Source: Lenzites betulinus
Taxonomy: Eukaryota > Basidiomycota > Agaricomycetes > Polyporales > Polyporaceae
NCBI GenBank assembly: GCA_022264855.1
Contig: JABYQU010000023.1
Location: 248,001 to 312,000 of the forward strand
Length of the DNA stretch: 64,000 nucleotides
Direction of reading: 5' to 3'
Shown: piece by piece, positions 24,632-37,016 of the stretch
How positions within the stretch are numbered: position 1 is the first letter of the stretch
Layout of the letters: each line of letters begins with the position of its first letter
Position numbers and translations under genes: made by a program
The notes under the pieces: generated by a model
Seen by the model: the letters and a program-made list of their open reading frames with translations, nothing else
Databases searched by the model: none
What the model was told of the DNA's origin: nothing

Positions 24632-26971
24632 CTACAACTTGGCCTTGTCTCCAGCAGCGTGGAGGTCATATAGATCCTGCGCGGCGCGCTCGAGCTCCGC
24701 GCAGAACTCAGCGTTGGGCATCTCCGTGCGGGAGGTGATCGTGAACTGGAGGTAGTCGTCGAACCCGGTCATGTACGCCACGCCGAAACCGTCTGGTACA
24801 ACCTGGACGAGTGTGCGTCAGTCAGTTGTGATGCGGGGTATACAAGGAACGCGAGGATAGACAGACCTCGCCCCAGCCGTATGGCCCGAAGTTCTTGGAG
24901 AAAATGGCGGAGGTGCTGAGGACCCAGTAGCTCGAGCGCTTCACGACGGGGTTCGTGAACACCTCGGGCATCTGCTCGCCCTCTTTCACGAGGAGCTTGA
25001 GGCCTGTCGCATATCGCCGTCGGTCAGCGCTTCTTGGCGTATGTCACCGTCGCAGAACGCACCGAGCAAATGACGGTCGACCCCGAGCCCGTTCCCTGCC
25101 GCGCGCGCATCCCGCCCGTGCACCTTCACCGCCTCCGCAAACAGCTCGCGCCTGCGCGCCGCCCCCGCGTCCGCATCGTCCATGCTCGCGACCCACGCGT
25201 CCGACTCCGCACTCACGACCCGAATCGCCTCCGTGCGGCCCTTCAAGAACTTACGCACCGACGCAGCCTCGTACGTCGCGCCGCGCCGCTGCGACACGCC
25301 CTGCGCGCGCAGCAGCCGCGTGTACGCGAGCTGCACGATCATCTGCGACCACGAGTCGGGCGAGACGCCGAAAGCCTTCACCGCGGCCTTGCCGTACGGC
25401 GTGCGCACAACGTTGAGCGTCTGCGACGTAACGAGCGCGAGCGCTGCGTCCGTCGCCGCGTCGATCGCGCGCTCGGTCTCCGGGGAGACGTGCCAGTCGA
25501 GCGGCTCCGGGGGGCTCGCGGGGGACGCGGAGGACGTGGCGGGGCCTGGGGTGGCGAAGTCGGGCTTAGCGATTGCGCCGAGGACGTGATCGCAGAGCGC
25601 GACGGTGGGCGTGCCGTCCATGACGGAGTGCTCGCCGACGAAGCCGGCCTTACCGTCCGCGGCGACGACGAATTGGCACGGCTTGTCCATCCAGCGGTTA
25701 CGGAGCCCGAGCTGCCGCTGGGCGGGGGCGGGCGGGACCGCGCCGTGCCAGAGAAGGCGACTGTGATCAACGAGCGACGGCGCAGACTCGGTGTCGAGAC
25801 AGAGGACGAACGCGGCGGCGTGGATGGTGGTTAGGATCGCTGCGTTGTGCGGGTCGGCGGCGAGCGCGCGGTAGTCCTGATAGGTGGTTGGTCAGAGTGG
25901 TATTTACGGCGGGAGTTGCGTATTACCTTTGCCCAGACGTCGCGGTGTGAAGCCGTGAGCACCCCGACACCTGGGTACTCTTTGGTAGTGTTGTCGTAGA
26001 TGTGCTGTATCTGCCTGTGGATTCGACGTGAATAACAAAATATGCGTGCAAGTCATGACCAAATTACTTCTGCAGCTCCTCGAGTGACAAGAGTTGCCCT
26101 TTCTGCCATGGATCTAGCTTCCATACGCGCCCGCGGTGCAGTACCACGACGTGACCAGACTGTCCACGGTCGCCTTCTTTCGCATGGCTCACGCACCAAT
26201 CTACCTCGGGACCGGGGACTCGACAGCAGTCAAACATCCACCTGTGGAGAGAAAGTCAATCATTCGGCTTCACCGCGAGTGAGCGCACATACCTCCATGT
26301 ATCCATGCAGATAGGGCCATCCCTGGTCGCTTCTGGCGCTACTTGACCGAGCTTGTACTGCTCGCGGAAGAGCATTGCCGCCCTCACGATAGAGGCGGCG
26401 CGGTGCAGAGGCGTCTGCGGCAGGTGCGCGGGGTGCTGGTTGAAACCATCTGTGTCCAGGCATCATGTTCGGGGAAGTCACTACGACCCAAGCCTGCAGC
26501 AAACGTACAATAGTAGGAAACGTTCACGACAACCTATGCACTGTCAGACTCTATGGGCTGCACGAGTTCTACGTGCACACTCACCGACTCGCGGAAGCCC
26601 ATATAGGACCAATCGTCCCACCATTCCTCCAGCCAGTGCGGCCGGCCAGGCTCCTCGGCGCGCGCCTGCAGCCGCTGCTGGAGCTCGTGCGCATACTGGC
26701 TCGCGGCGAACTGGTCGACGGCCTTGACGGCGTCGGCGTACTCGCCCTCGGACCACGCGATGGGCCTGAGAGTGCGCTTGAGCTTGGCGAAAGTGTCGGC
26801 CAGGGCGGGGACTGGCAAACGCGGGAGCGATGATTGGGCCGCGAAGGTCGGGCCGGGGAGCGGCGGGGGCGCGAGCTCCTTCCAGTGCGGGGGTCGCGTG
26901 GCGGCGAAGGCGGGGCTGGACATCGAGCGCGACGCTGACCAGGCAATGCGCGGCAGTCTGGGGGAGAACAT
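24632..26971 (-). CDS. CAT2: Carnitine O-acetyltransferase, mitochondrial/peroxisomal
   Basis: Transfers acetyl groups between CoA and carnitine for export of acetyl units from peroxisome and mitochondrion. The catalytic His is in GEHSVMDGTP. Other family landmarks are PPHWKELAPPPLP at the N-terminus, DDWSYMGFRESV joined to VVVNVSYYYGFNQHP, DGPICMDTWRWMFD, DVWAKDYRAL, and the C-terminal FGPYGWGEVVPDGFGVAY. The end is GDKAKL, a PTS1. Two in-frame ATGs lie 16 codons apart: 26971 opens an Arg-rich, acid-free MFSPRLPRIAWSASRS that looks like a mitochondrial presequence, and 26923 opens MSSPAFAATRPPHW, close to the mature start. Yeast CAT2 makes both forms the same way and also ends in AKL. Confidence 0.93.
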
Positions 26972-27706
26972 GGACGAGGAGGAAAGAGAAACTGACGGCG
27001 CCGGGCAAGACACTGCTCGCGCTTCCACTTCCCCGGACTCGGCACGTGAATATCCTCCGGCGACTATGGTCCGCATAGCAGTTTGCCTCAGACGACCCCG
27101 GTTAGCAGTGTACCCTATGAGGCATTGGTAGATGCCTAGTACAGAACCAAATGAAACCACTCAAACGGATAGCACAAGACTATTGATATCCCAACCTGAC
27201 GGGACGTTGCGGAATTCAAATGCCTGGGGGTATCGGATGTCACCCGTCTAACATATGCACTTTCGCCAGCATGCTCTCGCTCGAGATCGCTTCTATGCTC
27301 GAATATATGTTAGCTACGCGTATCATAACAGATGGGGCGGTCTTGGATACAAGTGCAGGTTAGGATATATATGCTGTGTGAGTACTTAGAGAATGGGTGC
27401 GCGCGCGGGACAGAGGACGACAGACGTCCCACAAGACAAGACGGCACTACAGGTCATTAACGTACGGGGTACTGCAAAGGGGTGCGCGCGGGGCGAAGCG
27501 AAGGGAGTCGGGGCGCGGCGTGCGTGGGGGAGGACCTGGGGGTGGCGAGGGTGGCGAACGGGGCGAGAGCAAGGCGGACGGTGGTATGCGTGCGGTCGTC
27601 AGCAGCGGGCGGGAAGCGGGGTAGATCGGGGAAAGCAATATACAACAGGGTCGTCGCGTCGTCGTCAGAGGCCGTGCGCATTCGTAGCTCCAGCGGTGCG
27701 GGAGGG
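26972..27706. other. Intergenic: CAT2 upstream region and ROM2 3' side
   Basis: 735 bp between two minus-strand genes. It should contain the CAT2 promoter. I see no tRNA, repeat or credible ORF. Confidence 0.5.
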
Positions 27707-30700
27707 TCAGTACCCGTGCAGGGCGGTTTGCGCCGCCGCAGTCATTTGCAGCCGCATGACGCGGTCGTCGGAGACCATGAGGATCTCGTCGCGCCCGACG
27801 CCCGCCGGTTGCCGCGGCATGTACGGGCTGGGGTAGGGCGGGACTTGGCCGGGGGCGCCGTACCCGTTCGATGCTACGGACTGCATGGAGCTCCGGGGCG
27901 CGTCCATCCCCGGGTACCCGGGGTTGTAGCCGTAGCCTTGTGGGTACGCGTTGGGGAAGTTGTTGTTGCCGCGGTGCGTGGTCGACGGCGGCGTGTCTGC
28001 GAACAGACAACGCAGGTTGTTGCCCTGGATAATTTGCGACATCGCCCCTGATTCGACGTGGCGGATTTCCACGAATGTCGGCTCGAACGCGAGCACGTAT
28101 GGATAATGCAACGCTGCGCAAGATGTTCAGATTGAGTAACGATAAACCCCAGATGAGAACTTACCGAATCCTGTTGGACTTCCCTCCCAATAGACCATGA
28201 ACTCCTTTCGTGATCGCCACCCAGCCTTGTTGACATAAAACGCAAATTCTGCCAGTCCTATGTCAATATATGCGAGAGGTTTCACGACATGTTGCGCTCA
28301 CCATCGTAGCACAACAAGAATTCGTTCTCTATCCGGTAAATGGCAAGGGGTTTGAGGTTCTCCCTCTTGTGGATGAAGTCAAGTGACTGGTCAGCGGGGT
28401 CTAGCAGCCCCTGGGTATCCAACGACTCCAGGTCGACGATCTCGAAGCCATTCGTGCATCCAATGCACAGTCTAGTCTTCATGAAGTGCAATGAACTCGA
28501 CTGCACCGGGATGTAGAATTCCTGCACAACGGCAGCTTGTCAGCCGCATTCACGCCGTACGCACGAGTGTATCAACGCACCCTGAACACACGCAGCGTAT
28601 CGTTGCCGCCCTGCAGCAACTTACGGAAGGTGGGTTTACTTCGCCCGCGGACGTTCTGGTCGATAGGCTCCAGCGCCTTGATGGTGCTGGACAGCGGAGT
28701 CGACTTGACGACGCAGACGAGGGTCTTGCCGACGCACACTCCGGCCTTGAAGAAGGTGATGTGTGACGCTATCCGCTTTGCGCGTTTGAGCCCGGACAGG
28801 GGATCCATGGGGTCCAGAGCGTCGAGCGGGAACGTGATGACTTGTCGCTCTGGAAGGATATGTGAGTACGGCAGGAAATGATGAGAGAACGACTGCAGCG
28901 TACCGGCCAAGACAACCAACAACTGGTAGTCCTCGAGAACATCGACCTGTTCGACCTCCTTCAGAGCCAGAACCTTGACGGGCTCCCGGTTGCGCTCCAT
29001 GAGGTTGGAGAGATAAACGCCGTCATCAGTGCCATACACTGCTCTTCGCCCTTGGTCTATCCCGATGTCAAAACCATACTCCCACATCATAAGGAAGACA
29101 CATACTGAATGGTGCAGCGCAGTTAATCTTGTTGACCCCGACGAAGAAGCCCTCGCTGATGGTGACGGTCTCGAAGACATTGCTGCGCTCGCGCATCGTG
29201 TCCTGCTGCTTCTGGATCGTATCCACCCACTTGCGCTGGCTCACATACGTGCTCGCCCACAACGTGATCTGATAGAACTTGCGCCCCAGGTGCACGAACG
29301 TGATCGAGAACCCGCCCTTCGTGTTGTTCACGGGGATGACGGGCGTGTGCGGCGAGTTCTTGATGAGCTGCTTCTGGCGGTTCGTCTGCGGCTTTTGGCT
29401 CGCGAATTCATCCGGTGCGGATACTAGGAGGAGTTCCAGTGGGATCGGCTGCGAGGCGCTCAGTATGGGGAAAACGATTTCAGTAATGAAGTCACCAACC
29501 CGTCGATAGACCTTGTACTGCTCGACCTTGCTCTTCGGCTTGACCATGAGAAGAGCATGGTCGAACAGGAAGACCATAAGGTCCCCGCTGTCGCCTTGGC
29601 CGCCACCTCCGCGCTTCTTGAGCGTGCCCTTGTAGATCAACTCACGGCCCTCTTCTCTCAAACGCAAATCCTGCACCAAATAAGGATCGGCGCGCTGCAT
29701 GTATACACCTCGGAGAACATACCACTTGCTCCCCCTGACGGAAGACGAGCTGCTGGTCGAGCTGCAGAAGGTTGAACCGATTCTCCGCCTTACCCGTCTC
29801 AGAATTGACCGCCTTCAAGAAGTCGCGCACGATCTCGACAGCCTTGGGAAGCGCTGTCTTGTCCGGGCTGTCGGCTTGGGTATGCTTCAATACGGCCTCG
29901 AGCAGTAGCGGGTACCGCGCAAGTCGAGTGGTCGGCTTCGTGAGGTATCCATTCAGCTCCAGCTTTCGTGATTCTGGTCGCCGCTCCGTTTCCTACTCAA
30001 ACGGGTCAGTATATACAGCTTGCCACAACCGACGCCATTCAGATCCACAACAAACCTCCACAAAGCGCGCAAACTCGGGGTTCGTGCTCTTCTCCTTCTC
30101 AAACTCGTATTTCCCGTACAGCTGATGCGCGCCGTACGACACGAACGGGTCAAAGTGTGGCACGGCCTCGAGAAGTACGTCCCCGATCTGCTCGACAACG
30201 GCGTAGGACTTCTGCCTCTTGTTGAGCGCGTCGCGTAGGCGCGTGTTCACAGCGATGATGTCGTTGATATTCCAGAACACCTGTGTGATGAAGTCCTCGC
30301 GCCGTGCCTCGGGGATAATATCCTGTTCCCGGAGCGGCTTGATCCAGCACTGACACGGAAGCATTAGAGAGCGTGCAAGAAAGCATCGCGGAGGCAACCT
30401 ACATCTCTGAGGTACTCCATGTCGCGCACGAAGTCGCGCTCGGTGTACATCACCTCGTTGATCGCTTCCTGCCGCTTCTTCTCCGCGTCAGAGACACTGG
30501 CGACCACCTCCGCAGGCACGGAATGGATCCACAATGTTCCCGGTTCCTGCGGTTGAATGTTCATATCTGCATGGCTCACAGATGACAAAACAATCACGTA
30601 CCACGAGCTCACCCAAGCTCTCGCGGCTGATCTGCTTCTTGAGCTCCCGTTGTGGCTTCATGTTCAGCCGCGCCTGCTGCTCCAGTCGCCTTGGACAGGC

Positions 30701-32587
30701 AATGGAGTAGCAGAGGTGGTCACGCGTGCATGTTGGCGAGTAGCAGTCCGTCAGCAACGTAAACACCCCCGTCGGCAGCGGCACATCGTCTGACGAGACG
30801 GATCCGGCTCGTGGTCGCGTAACCGGTGAAGAGGGCCCGGGGACGGAAGGAGTCGGAGAGTCGGGACGCGAGTCGTCCTTCTTCTCGGCTTCGTCCTGGT
30901 CTTCCGCAGACGGCGACGGGCTGTCCTTGTCCGCGATGTCCCCGCCGCTTCCGCCGTTGATGAGCGGCTGCGCAAGAGCCTTCAGGAGCTCCTCGTGCTC
31001 AGGCGGGACATGCGCCAGCTCCCCACTCACGAACGGGCTTGGCAGCTTCGTGCGGAACTGGTACAGGTCGTGCGAACTGTCCCGCAAGCGGTGATCGTAT
31101 GTGACGGCATGAAAGAACTTTTGCGCGTCCAGCGCACGACCGAGGAGCAGCGCGAGGTTGCGGTCCGTGGTCTTGATCACGTATGCGATGGTGTCGACGG
31201 CCTCACGCCCATCAAACGCATCCTTGTACGTTAGGCCGTCCTTGACTCTGTCCCCGAGCTGTATTCGCGCCTTGAAAGCCTCGGCCACACGCGATAGCAG
31301 CGCAGGGTACACGACCGGCGCCCGTCTTGGGCGCGGCGCTGGGGACTCGCGCCCCGGCGGTGCAGGGAGGGCTGCCGACTTGCCGCGACTGCCCTCCAAG
31401 ACCGTGCGGTATTGTGAGGTCATCGTAGCCGACATCGAGCGCGAACGGTCGTTCACGCTGCGATTGCGGTGGAAGGCCGGTCCGGGCAACGTCCTCGCAG
31501 ACTCCGAAGAGCGGCGGCCGGAGGATCCACCCAAAGGGGGGCTGATAGACTTCATCGACGCTAGCTCATCGACCAGAGTGGATGATGCGGGTGATATGCT
31601 TGCGCCCGTCGTGGCGGAGGTCGCCATGGCGGTATCGAGCTGGAGGGGGTAGGGGCGGGAGGAGGAGGGAGGGTAGTGCGCCTGGTCGGAGCCCCCGGCG
31701 ACATTGGAGGTAATAGAGAGCCGGGATCGAACACTGTTGGGTGTTGAATGGCGTTGAGGCCTGCTGTACGGAAGCTCACTAGAGTCCTCCTCTGTCCCGG
31801 GGTCGCTGGGCGGGGTGCTCCCGTCGCCACTGTCGCTAAAATCGATGCCCAGATTCCCGTCTCCGCCCTCGATGTTCAGCCCTATCCTCGGCAGGTCATT
31901 TGGCACGTTTGATGTTGTCTGAGAGCTCAATGGACGCGGGCCTCGGGGGCCATGCAACTGCGTAGCGGGGGGAGATGAAGGGGTAAGGGTGAGATTGCCC
32001 TGCGTTCTGCTCGCCTGCTGCCCGAGTGGGCTGTTCATGTACACCTGTGCCTGGTACGCCTGCGCAGGAGTGAGACCTGCTCGTGTCAATTCCTCGAGAC
32101 CTTCGTCTGGGGGCTCCTCGGGGAGAGGAGCAATCACGCCGGGGGAGTGGCCTACCGAGCGGGCGCGGCTCACAATGGATGGCGGGGCCAACGACCTCGC
32201 ATAGCCAGGGTGCTGATGTGGATGGTATTGGGATGCAGGGTAGGCTTGCTGGGGAGCGGCGTGGGGCTGCTGCGGGTTGGCGGGATAGAACGACTGTCCG
32301 AACGTGGGGGACGTGCCCAGCTGCGGCTGAGGAGCCTGGTACTGGGCCGGGGGTGGCCTGAAAGAGGAGGTGGATGTCCTGCGGTCCAGCTGGCTGGTGT
32401 ATTGTGATTGGTAGGGATACGCCTGGCCCGTCGGGGGCGGGTATTGGTACGGCTGGGGGGAAGGGGCATACTGGCCAGGGCCCAGTGGATGCTGTTGGTG
32501 GTGATGGACGGCACTGGGCCGGCCAAAGATGGATTCATATGCGGCGTTGCGCTTGTCTGGTTTGCGGGGGCCCATTGGCCTGTCCAT
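27707..32587 (-). CDS. ROM2: Rho1 guanine-nucleotide exchange factor, ROM2/RGF family (DEP-DH-PH-CNH)
   Basis: Activates Rho1 GTPase at the plasma membrane in the cell-wall integrity pathway. The start at 32587 (MDRPMGPRKPDKRNAAYE) is the first true ATG; the reading frame extends upstream but only from a GTG. A long Pro/Gln/Tyr- and Ser-rich N-terminus precedes the DEP domain (RIQLGDRVKDGLTYKDAFDG). Then come the DH/RhoGEF domain (RQEAINEVMYTERDFVRDME, NINDIIAVNTRLRDALNKRQ, LTKPTTRLARYPLLLEAVLK), the PH domain (LIYKGTLKKRGG ... LMVFLFDHALLMVK) and a CNH domain (RAVYGTDDGVYLSN, CIGCTNGFEIVDLESLDTQG). The protein closes with a disordered Pro/Tyr/Asn tail. About 1,350 residues, as in other Rom2 proteins. 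Not every internal intron was traced. Confidence 0.93.
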
Positions 32588-32978
32588 GACGGGCAGAGAG
32601 TAGAGGGGGGCGTGAGGACGTCGTCGAGGCGTCGAGGAAGGAGTGGTAGCGGTTAGCGCCGGCACGGGGGCAGCGGGCGCGCAGCGCGACTCGTCCACCC
32701 ATCCTCAGCTCACTCCGGACAAACACAGCGCAGACATACGCCCGCTCTCCCGGTCCCGGAACGAGGAAACAGGCCGCTCGAATAGTTCTGACGTCGGTGG
32801 CAGCTCCATCCGCCAGAACAATCCGTCATCCTCCCTCCCCACGCCCGCGCAGCCGCCCCGGAAATCATCGAATCATCCCCGATCCAATCATCCATGGTAT
32901 ACCGGTCGCTATTACAAGTGTCGAGAGGATATGCGAACAAATAAGATATACACTGTCCAGAGCGCGACGCCAGGCGCG
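32588..32978. other. Intergenic: ROM2 upstream region and SEC1 3' side
   Basis: 391 bp. The ROM2 reading frame continues open to about 32698 but has no ATG. No other feature seen. Confidence 0.45.
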
Positions 32979-35900
32979 TCAGAACCGCAGGAACCTGTGT
33001 TTCTTCTTCTTATCCCCATCCTTCTCCATACCGTAGTTCGCGCTGTTCACCGACCCCGACGAGCCCGCAAACGACGGCACCGGCGACGGCCGCATAAACC
33101 CCTTCTTCTCCTGCGCCTGGGACGACGGCGCGGGCGTAGCCCGCTGCGGCGCCGGTGCATCCCGCGTGAAGAACTTCTGGTCGTATATCTCCTGCGGGGG
33201 CCGTGGGGGCGCGTTTGTCTCGCCCACGCCGCTTGGCAGCGCCCGCGACCCCACCCCGCCGAGTTCCAGGACCTTCAGGTCGTCCACGAACTGCTGAGGC
33301 GTGATCGGGTGCGTTGAGCCTGCACATGTGAGCAGCGAACGAGGCGAACGCGTGCGTCAGGTCTCGCTTGATGAAGGCTCGGAAGCACGGGAGCACGTAC
33401 CGATGATGATCTCCTTGTTCAGCGACTTGGAGAGCAGGTACGCCTCGCGCATCTCTGAATACGTCATACCACCTGCCACGAACACGAGTATCCGCTGGCG
33501 GGTGTCGTTCTGCGTGCTCGCGCCCCGTGCAGCCTTGTGCCAGCTGGGCCTTTGGCTACGCAGGGACACGGCTGGCTGGATGGCGGGGCTGGAGCGCAGG
33601 CTGCTGGGCGGGGGCGCCACGGCTGGTGAATCCTTCACGTACGGGAACAGCGTCGGGTCGAGCTTGTTGGACACATGCTCCTGCGTGATCGTCAGTCCCT
33701 GCACACACCAGACATCGCCTGTCGTCATACCTCGAGCACAGTACGCAGCACCGGCTTATACCGTGAGAGCTCGTATTCCTCTTCGTTGTTAGTCTTTTGC
33801 TTGATCTTCTTCTTCATATCTTTATCGCCAGATTGCTGCTCCCAGGATCAGCTCGTGCCGAAAAAGGGCGCCGCAGATGTGAGCACGGACATACCCTGCT
33901 GATCCGCACGCCGAGGTGCACGAGCGCGTTCACCGCGTCTTGTTCTGCCAGCGTCAGCCGGGCATGCTGGTACAGTCTCCGACGATCCTCGTCCGGCACG
34001 CCCTCGCGGTGCTGAATGTACAGCGCGATTATCCGCACCTTGTTCGTGTTACTGCCGCATGGTCGTCACGAGCGCGATAGAAGGGAAGGGGGCCGTGCCT
34101 GCGTTAGCACATAGGTATATAGCGTCCGAAGGAACCATGACGCACACCACATCGCGGCTGTCCAGCAGCGGAACCATCTCCTCAACCAGGGTCTTCGGCG
34201 TCTTCCCCTCAGGTGTGACGCCCGTGGCGCAATTCTATGTTGTCGCGCAGTCAGGGTCCAATGTCTCCTGGAATACGTCAGGGCTACTCGCGTACCTGTT
34301 CTACATTTGCTACCGCCGGCAACTTGTCGCGCTCAAAAATGGCCATACACTCTTGCGCCATGTTCAGATGCAGTGAGAACTGGGATTACAAGCCCGTCAG
34401 TGGGTAAGCCTGCAGGACGTCTATGGGCTTCTCACCTTCTCCCGTTGTTCCTGATATTGCGGCAAATTCGCGAGCATGTCCTTCATATCGTTCAAGTTCG
34501 CTGCACCCGCCCTGCGCACAAAACATCAGTAAGGCGTGGCGGACGTCGGTACGACATATGTACCCTTTAAAGCCTGCGTTGTCCTGTAGGAACTGGTTGA
34601 AGTCCGCCATGAGCTTGTCGATAGCTTCGCGCATGTGTATGTGCCGAACGTCCGTCCACACGCTATCCGCGTCTGATAATGTCGCGACCTTGTCCTCGTA
34701 CGCACCCACCGCGGTTTGGAATTGGTATCTAGACATCCCAAGTTCGATGCAAGACTTACCCATCACGAAGCACGAGAACATACCTATACGTGGTCCCATC
34801 ATCAATGGGCAGCAGATCATTCGCCATTGCCTGGTACGTGAATTCGTGCAGCAGCGGCGCCATCGTGTCCATGGAACGGTCCGTGATGATCAACGTACCC
34901 CGCGGGCGCGGCGGGTCCGCTGGCTTGGGGAAGTCCGGGTTCGCTTTCTTATGCTCATCCAGCAGCTGCTGCACCATGAACGCGAGCACTTTCGCGACGT
35001 AGTCGCCCACCGTGCTCTCATACGCGCGCGCCTCGGTGCCCCGTGCTAGGTTCGTCCGCCATCTGCTGTTCGTCTCCGCCGGGGGTGGTGGGCGTGTGCT
35101 CGCGTGCGGTTTGAGAGGCCCGAGCGGTTGGTGGTGGCTGGGGGAGTAGTACCGGATGAAGGGGTACTCGTTCAGCGTGAGACAGACGTTCGTGAGCTGC
35201 GCATCAGCGATCAGTGATTGGCAGCGCAGGGGCGTGTAGAGATCTATGCGAACCATCTTGCTCATGAACCTCAGCTCCTCGTCTAGCCGATCACGCATGG
35301 GCTTGAACGACGTATCGCTCCGCGGGGGGCTGAAGATGTTGAAGAAAGAGCTTGGACTGCGCAGTGTGAACGCCTGCGCCTCAATCGCTGCATGACGTCG
35401 CGTTGAGTGCCATACGGCAAACGTTACAATCACTTCGGCGTACCCCAGAAATTGATGTATAGCTCTTGCAGTGCCTTCAAATGGGGCTCAGCGGGGGAAG
35501 ACGTAAGGCGCTCAAACAAGTGTTCGTCCAAGCCTGCCCACATATGATACCGTCAGTCCACACGACACCCGTCAGCCTGTCCCCGGGGACACCGACCGCG
35601 ACCGTATCCGTCCCACACGGCGCGCAGCTCCCGGTCGCGGTCGCGAACTGCGGTGAGGGCCAAGGCCGTCTACCGGTCGATATCCCCGGAGTTGTAAAAA
35701 GAGCCACGTACCATCGATAAAGAAAAGGTGCGCGCCCGCATACTGCTGGCGGCCGTTTGAGAAGTCGCGGATGATGCGGTCTACGTTCTGCGAGGTCGAC
35801 ATGAGCAGGTACATCGCCTCAAACTGCTGAGGTTCTCGGTAGCTCGTGATGGTTTCGATAACTGTGATTCATGATGTTGCGTTGAGTACGACGCGGACGG

Positions 35901-36528
35901 GGCGAGCGGCGTATTGTCCAAGTTAGTTGACGTGAGGTCGGGGCGAGAGGTCGGCCGGGGCGTTCGGGCAAGGCATAAGGAAGCAAGCGGCAGCGTAGAT
36001 ATGAGCCGTAGTCGGTAAGATGAGAGAGGTCGGTAGAAAGCAGAGAGGTCGTCAGGGTTTAGAGAGGTTGGTGGATATGCAGTGTCATCCACAAGATGGG
36101 TATAGGCGAGCAGGATATTAACAGCAGCATAGCGAGTGATCGGCGGGAGGTCCAGGGCCAGCGTGATGTCGGAGCGCGGAACGAGGCCAAGCCAGCATTG
36201 GAACCACACAAGAATTCATGATACGCATGTTCAGCCTCCGTGTACCGACGGTGCGCAAACATATAAAGCACGTACGCGTGACATTCTCCTCCAAGATATC
36301 GAACTGCTTCAGCACGGACCCCAGCAGACGCTGCGAGTGCTCGTCCACCACGAGGATCTTCCATCGCCCGGGCGGGTTCACTGAGCGGATCGCTTCCAAA
36401 AACTCTGTCAACGTCAGCGGGACACGGAGCGGGGATGGAGAGGCCGCGGTGAGCATTCCTGCGATCTGCGTGTCCTAGTGTGGGGGACGCGACGCACTGG
36501 CTCTGACGGTGGAGATCAGCGACGACAT
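32979..36528 (-). CDS. SEC1: Sec1/Munc18-family exocytosis protein
   Basis: Binds assembled exocytic SNARE complexes and promotes vesicle fusion at the plasma membrane. A 31-nt first exon (36528-36498, MSSLISTVRA) is joined across a 93-nt intron to KFLEAIRSVNPPGRWKILVV; this restores the normal SM-protein start. Further landmarks are LLGSVLKQFDILEENVT, EAMYLLMSTSQNVDRIIRDF, AHLFFIDG, LIITDRSMDTMAPLLHEFTY, MREAIDKLMADFNQFLQDN, RQRILVFVAGGMTYSEMREA and KEIIIGSTHPITPQQFVDDL. The C-terminus is a Pro-rich tail ending KKKKHRFLRF, longer than in animal Munc18 but common in fungal Sec1. Roughly 800 residues. It lies head-to-tail with ROM2. Confidence 0.93.
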
Positions 36529-37016
36529 CGCTGGTAGCCTGCGGGTCCTCTATCACAGACTGGGTGGGATTCGGAGGGAGAGAAGATGAGAGTGGTGGTA
36601 CGAGTGAGTGAGGAGTGGTGGCGGGCAATCCGCCGGGGAGCTGTACCTCGGTGGCGGTACATCCTTCGGCGATCTGCGTGCCCGATGGCGTTCCTACTGT
36701 CACTGACTCGCACTCTTTGGTCTATATGATATAGCATCATTATGTACGAGACCATAGTACGTACGTAGAAGCACGCGAGCTAGTCCACAACATCACACAA
36801 TGAAGCATTTCGTTCGCATTGTGGTATCAAATTAAGTCAGCACGAACGAGTACGCTTGTCGTCTAGAAGTGTGATGAAGCAAACTATCTACCAGTCCACC
36901 GTCCTCGCCGCCGCCGCTGCTGCTGCCGAGCTTTTCAATTCGATGGTAGTTCAAAGAATGCAAAGGGGTAACCCGCGGGGTACAGCAGCAGCAAGGGACA
37001 TCCTCGTCCGCGAGCC
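36529..37016. other. Intergenic: SEC1 upstream region and chitin deacetylase 3' side
   Basis: 488 bp likely containing the SEC1 promoter. A 214-codon open frame on the minus strand enters this segment but has no family resemblance and overlaps the SEC1 5' exons out of frame. No other feature. Confidence 0.45.

Noticed and set aside
25034..25834. 266-codon plus-strand ORF inside the carnitine acetyltransferase gene
   Set aside because: It is antisense to well-supported CAT2 exons with the catalytic motif. The text is Arg/Val-rich, typical of a GC-rich shadow frame.
32588..32698. Upstream extension of the ROM2 frame
   Set aside because: The frame is open but begins with GTG, not ATG, so translation from there is unlikely in a fungus.
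36059..36703. 214-codon minus-strand ORF upstream of and overlapping SEC1
   Set aside because: Overlaps real SEC1 exons in another frame, with no motif and no homology that I recognise.
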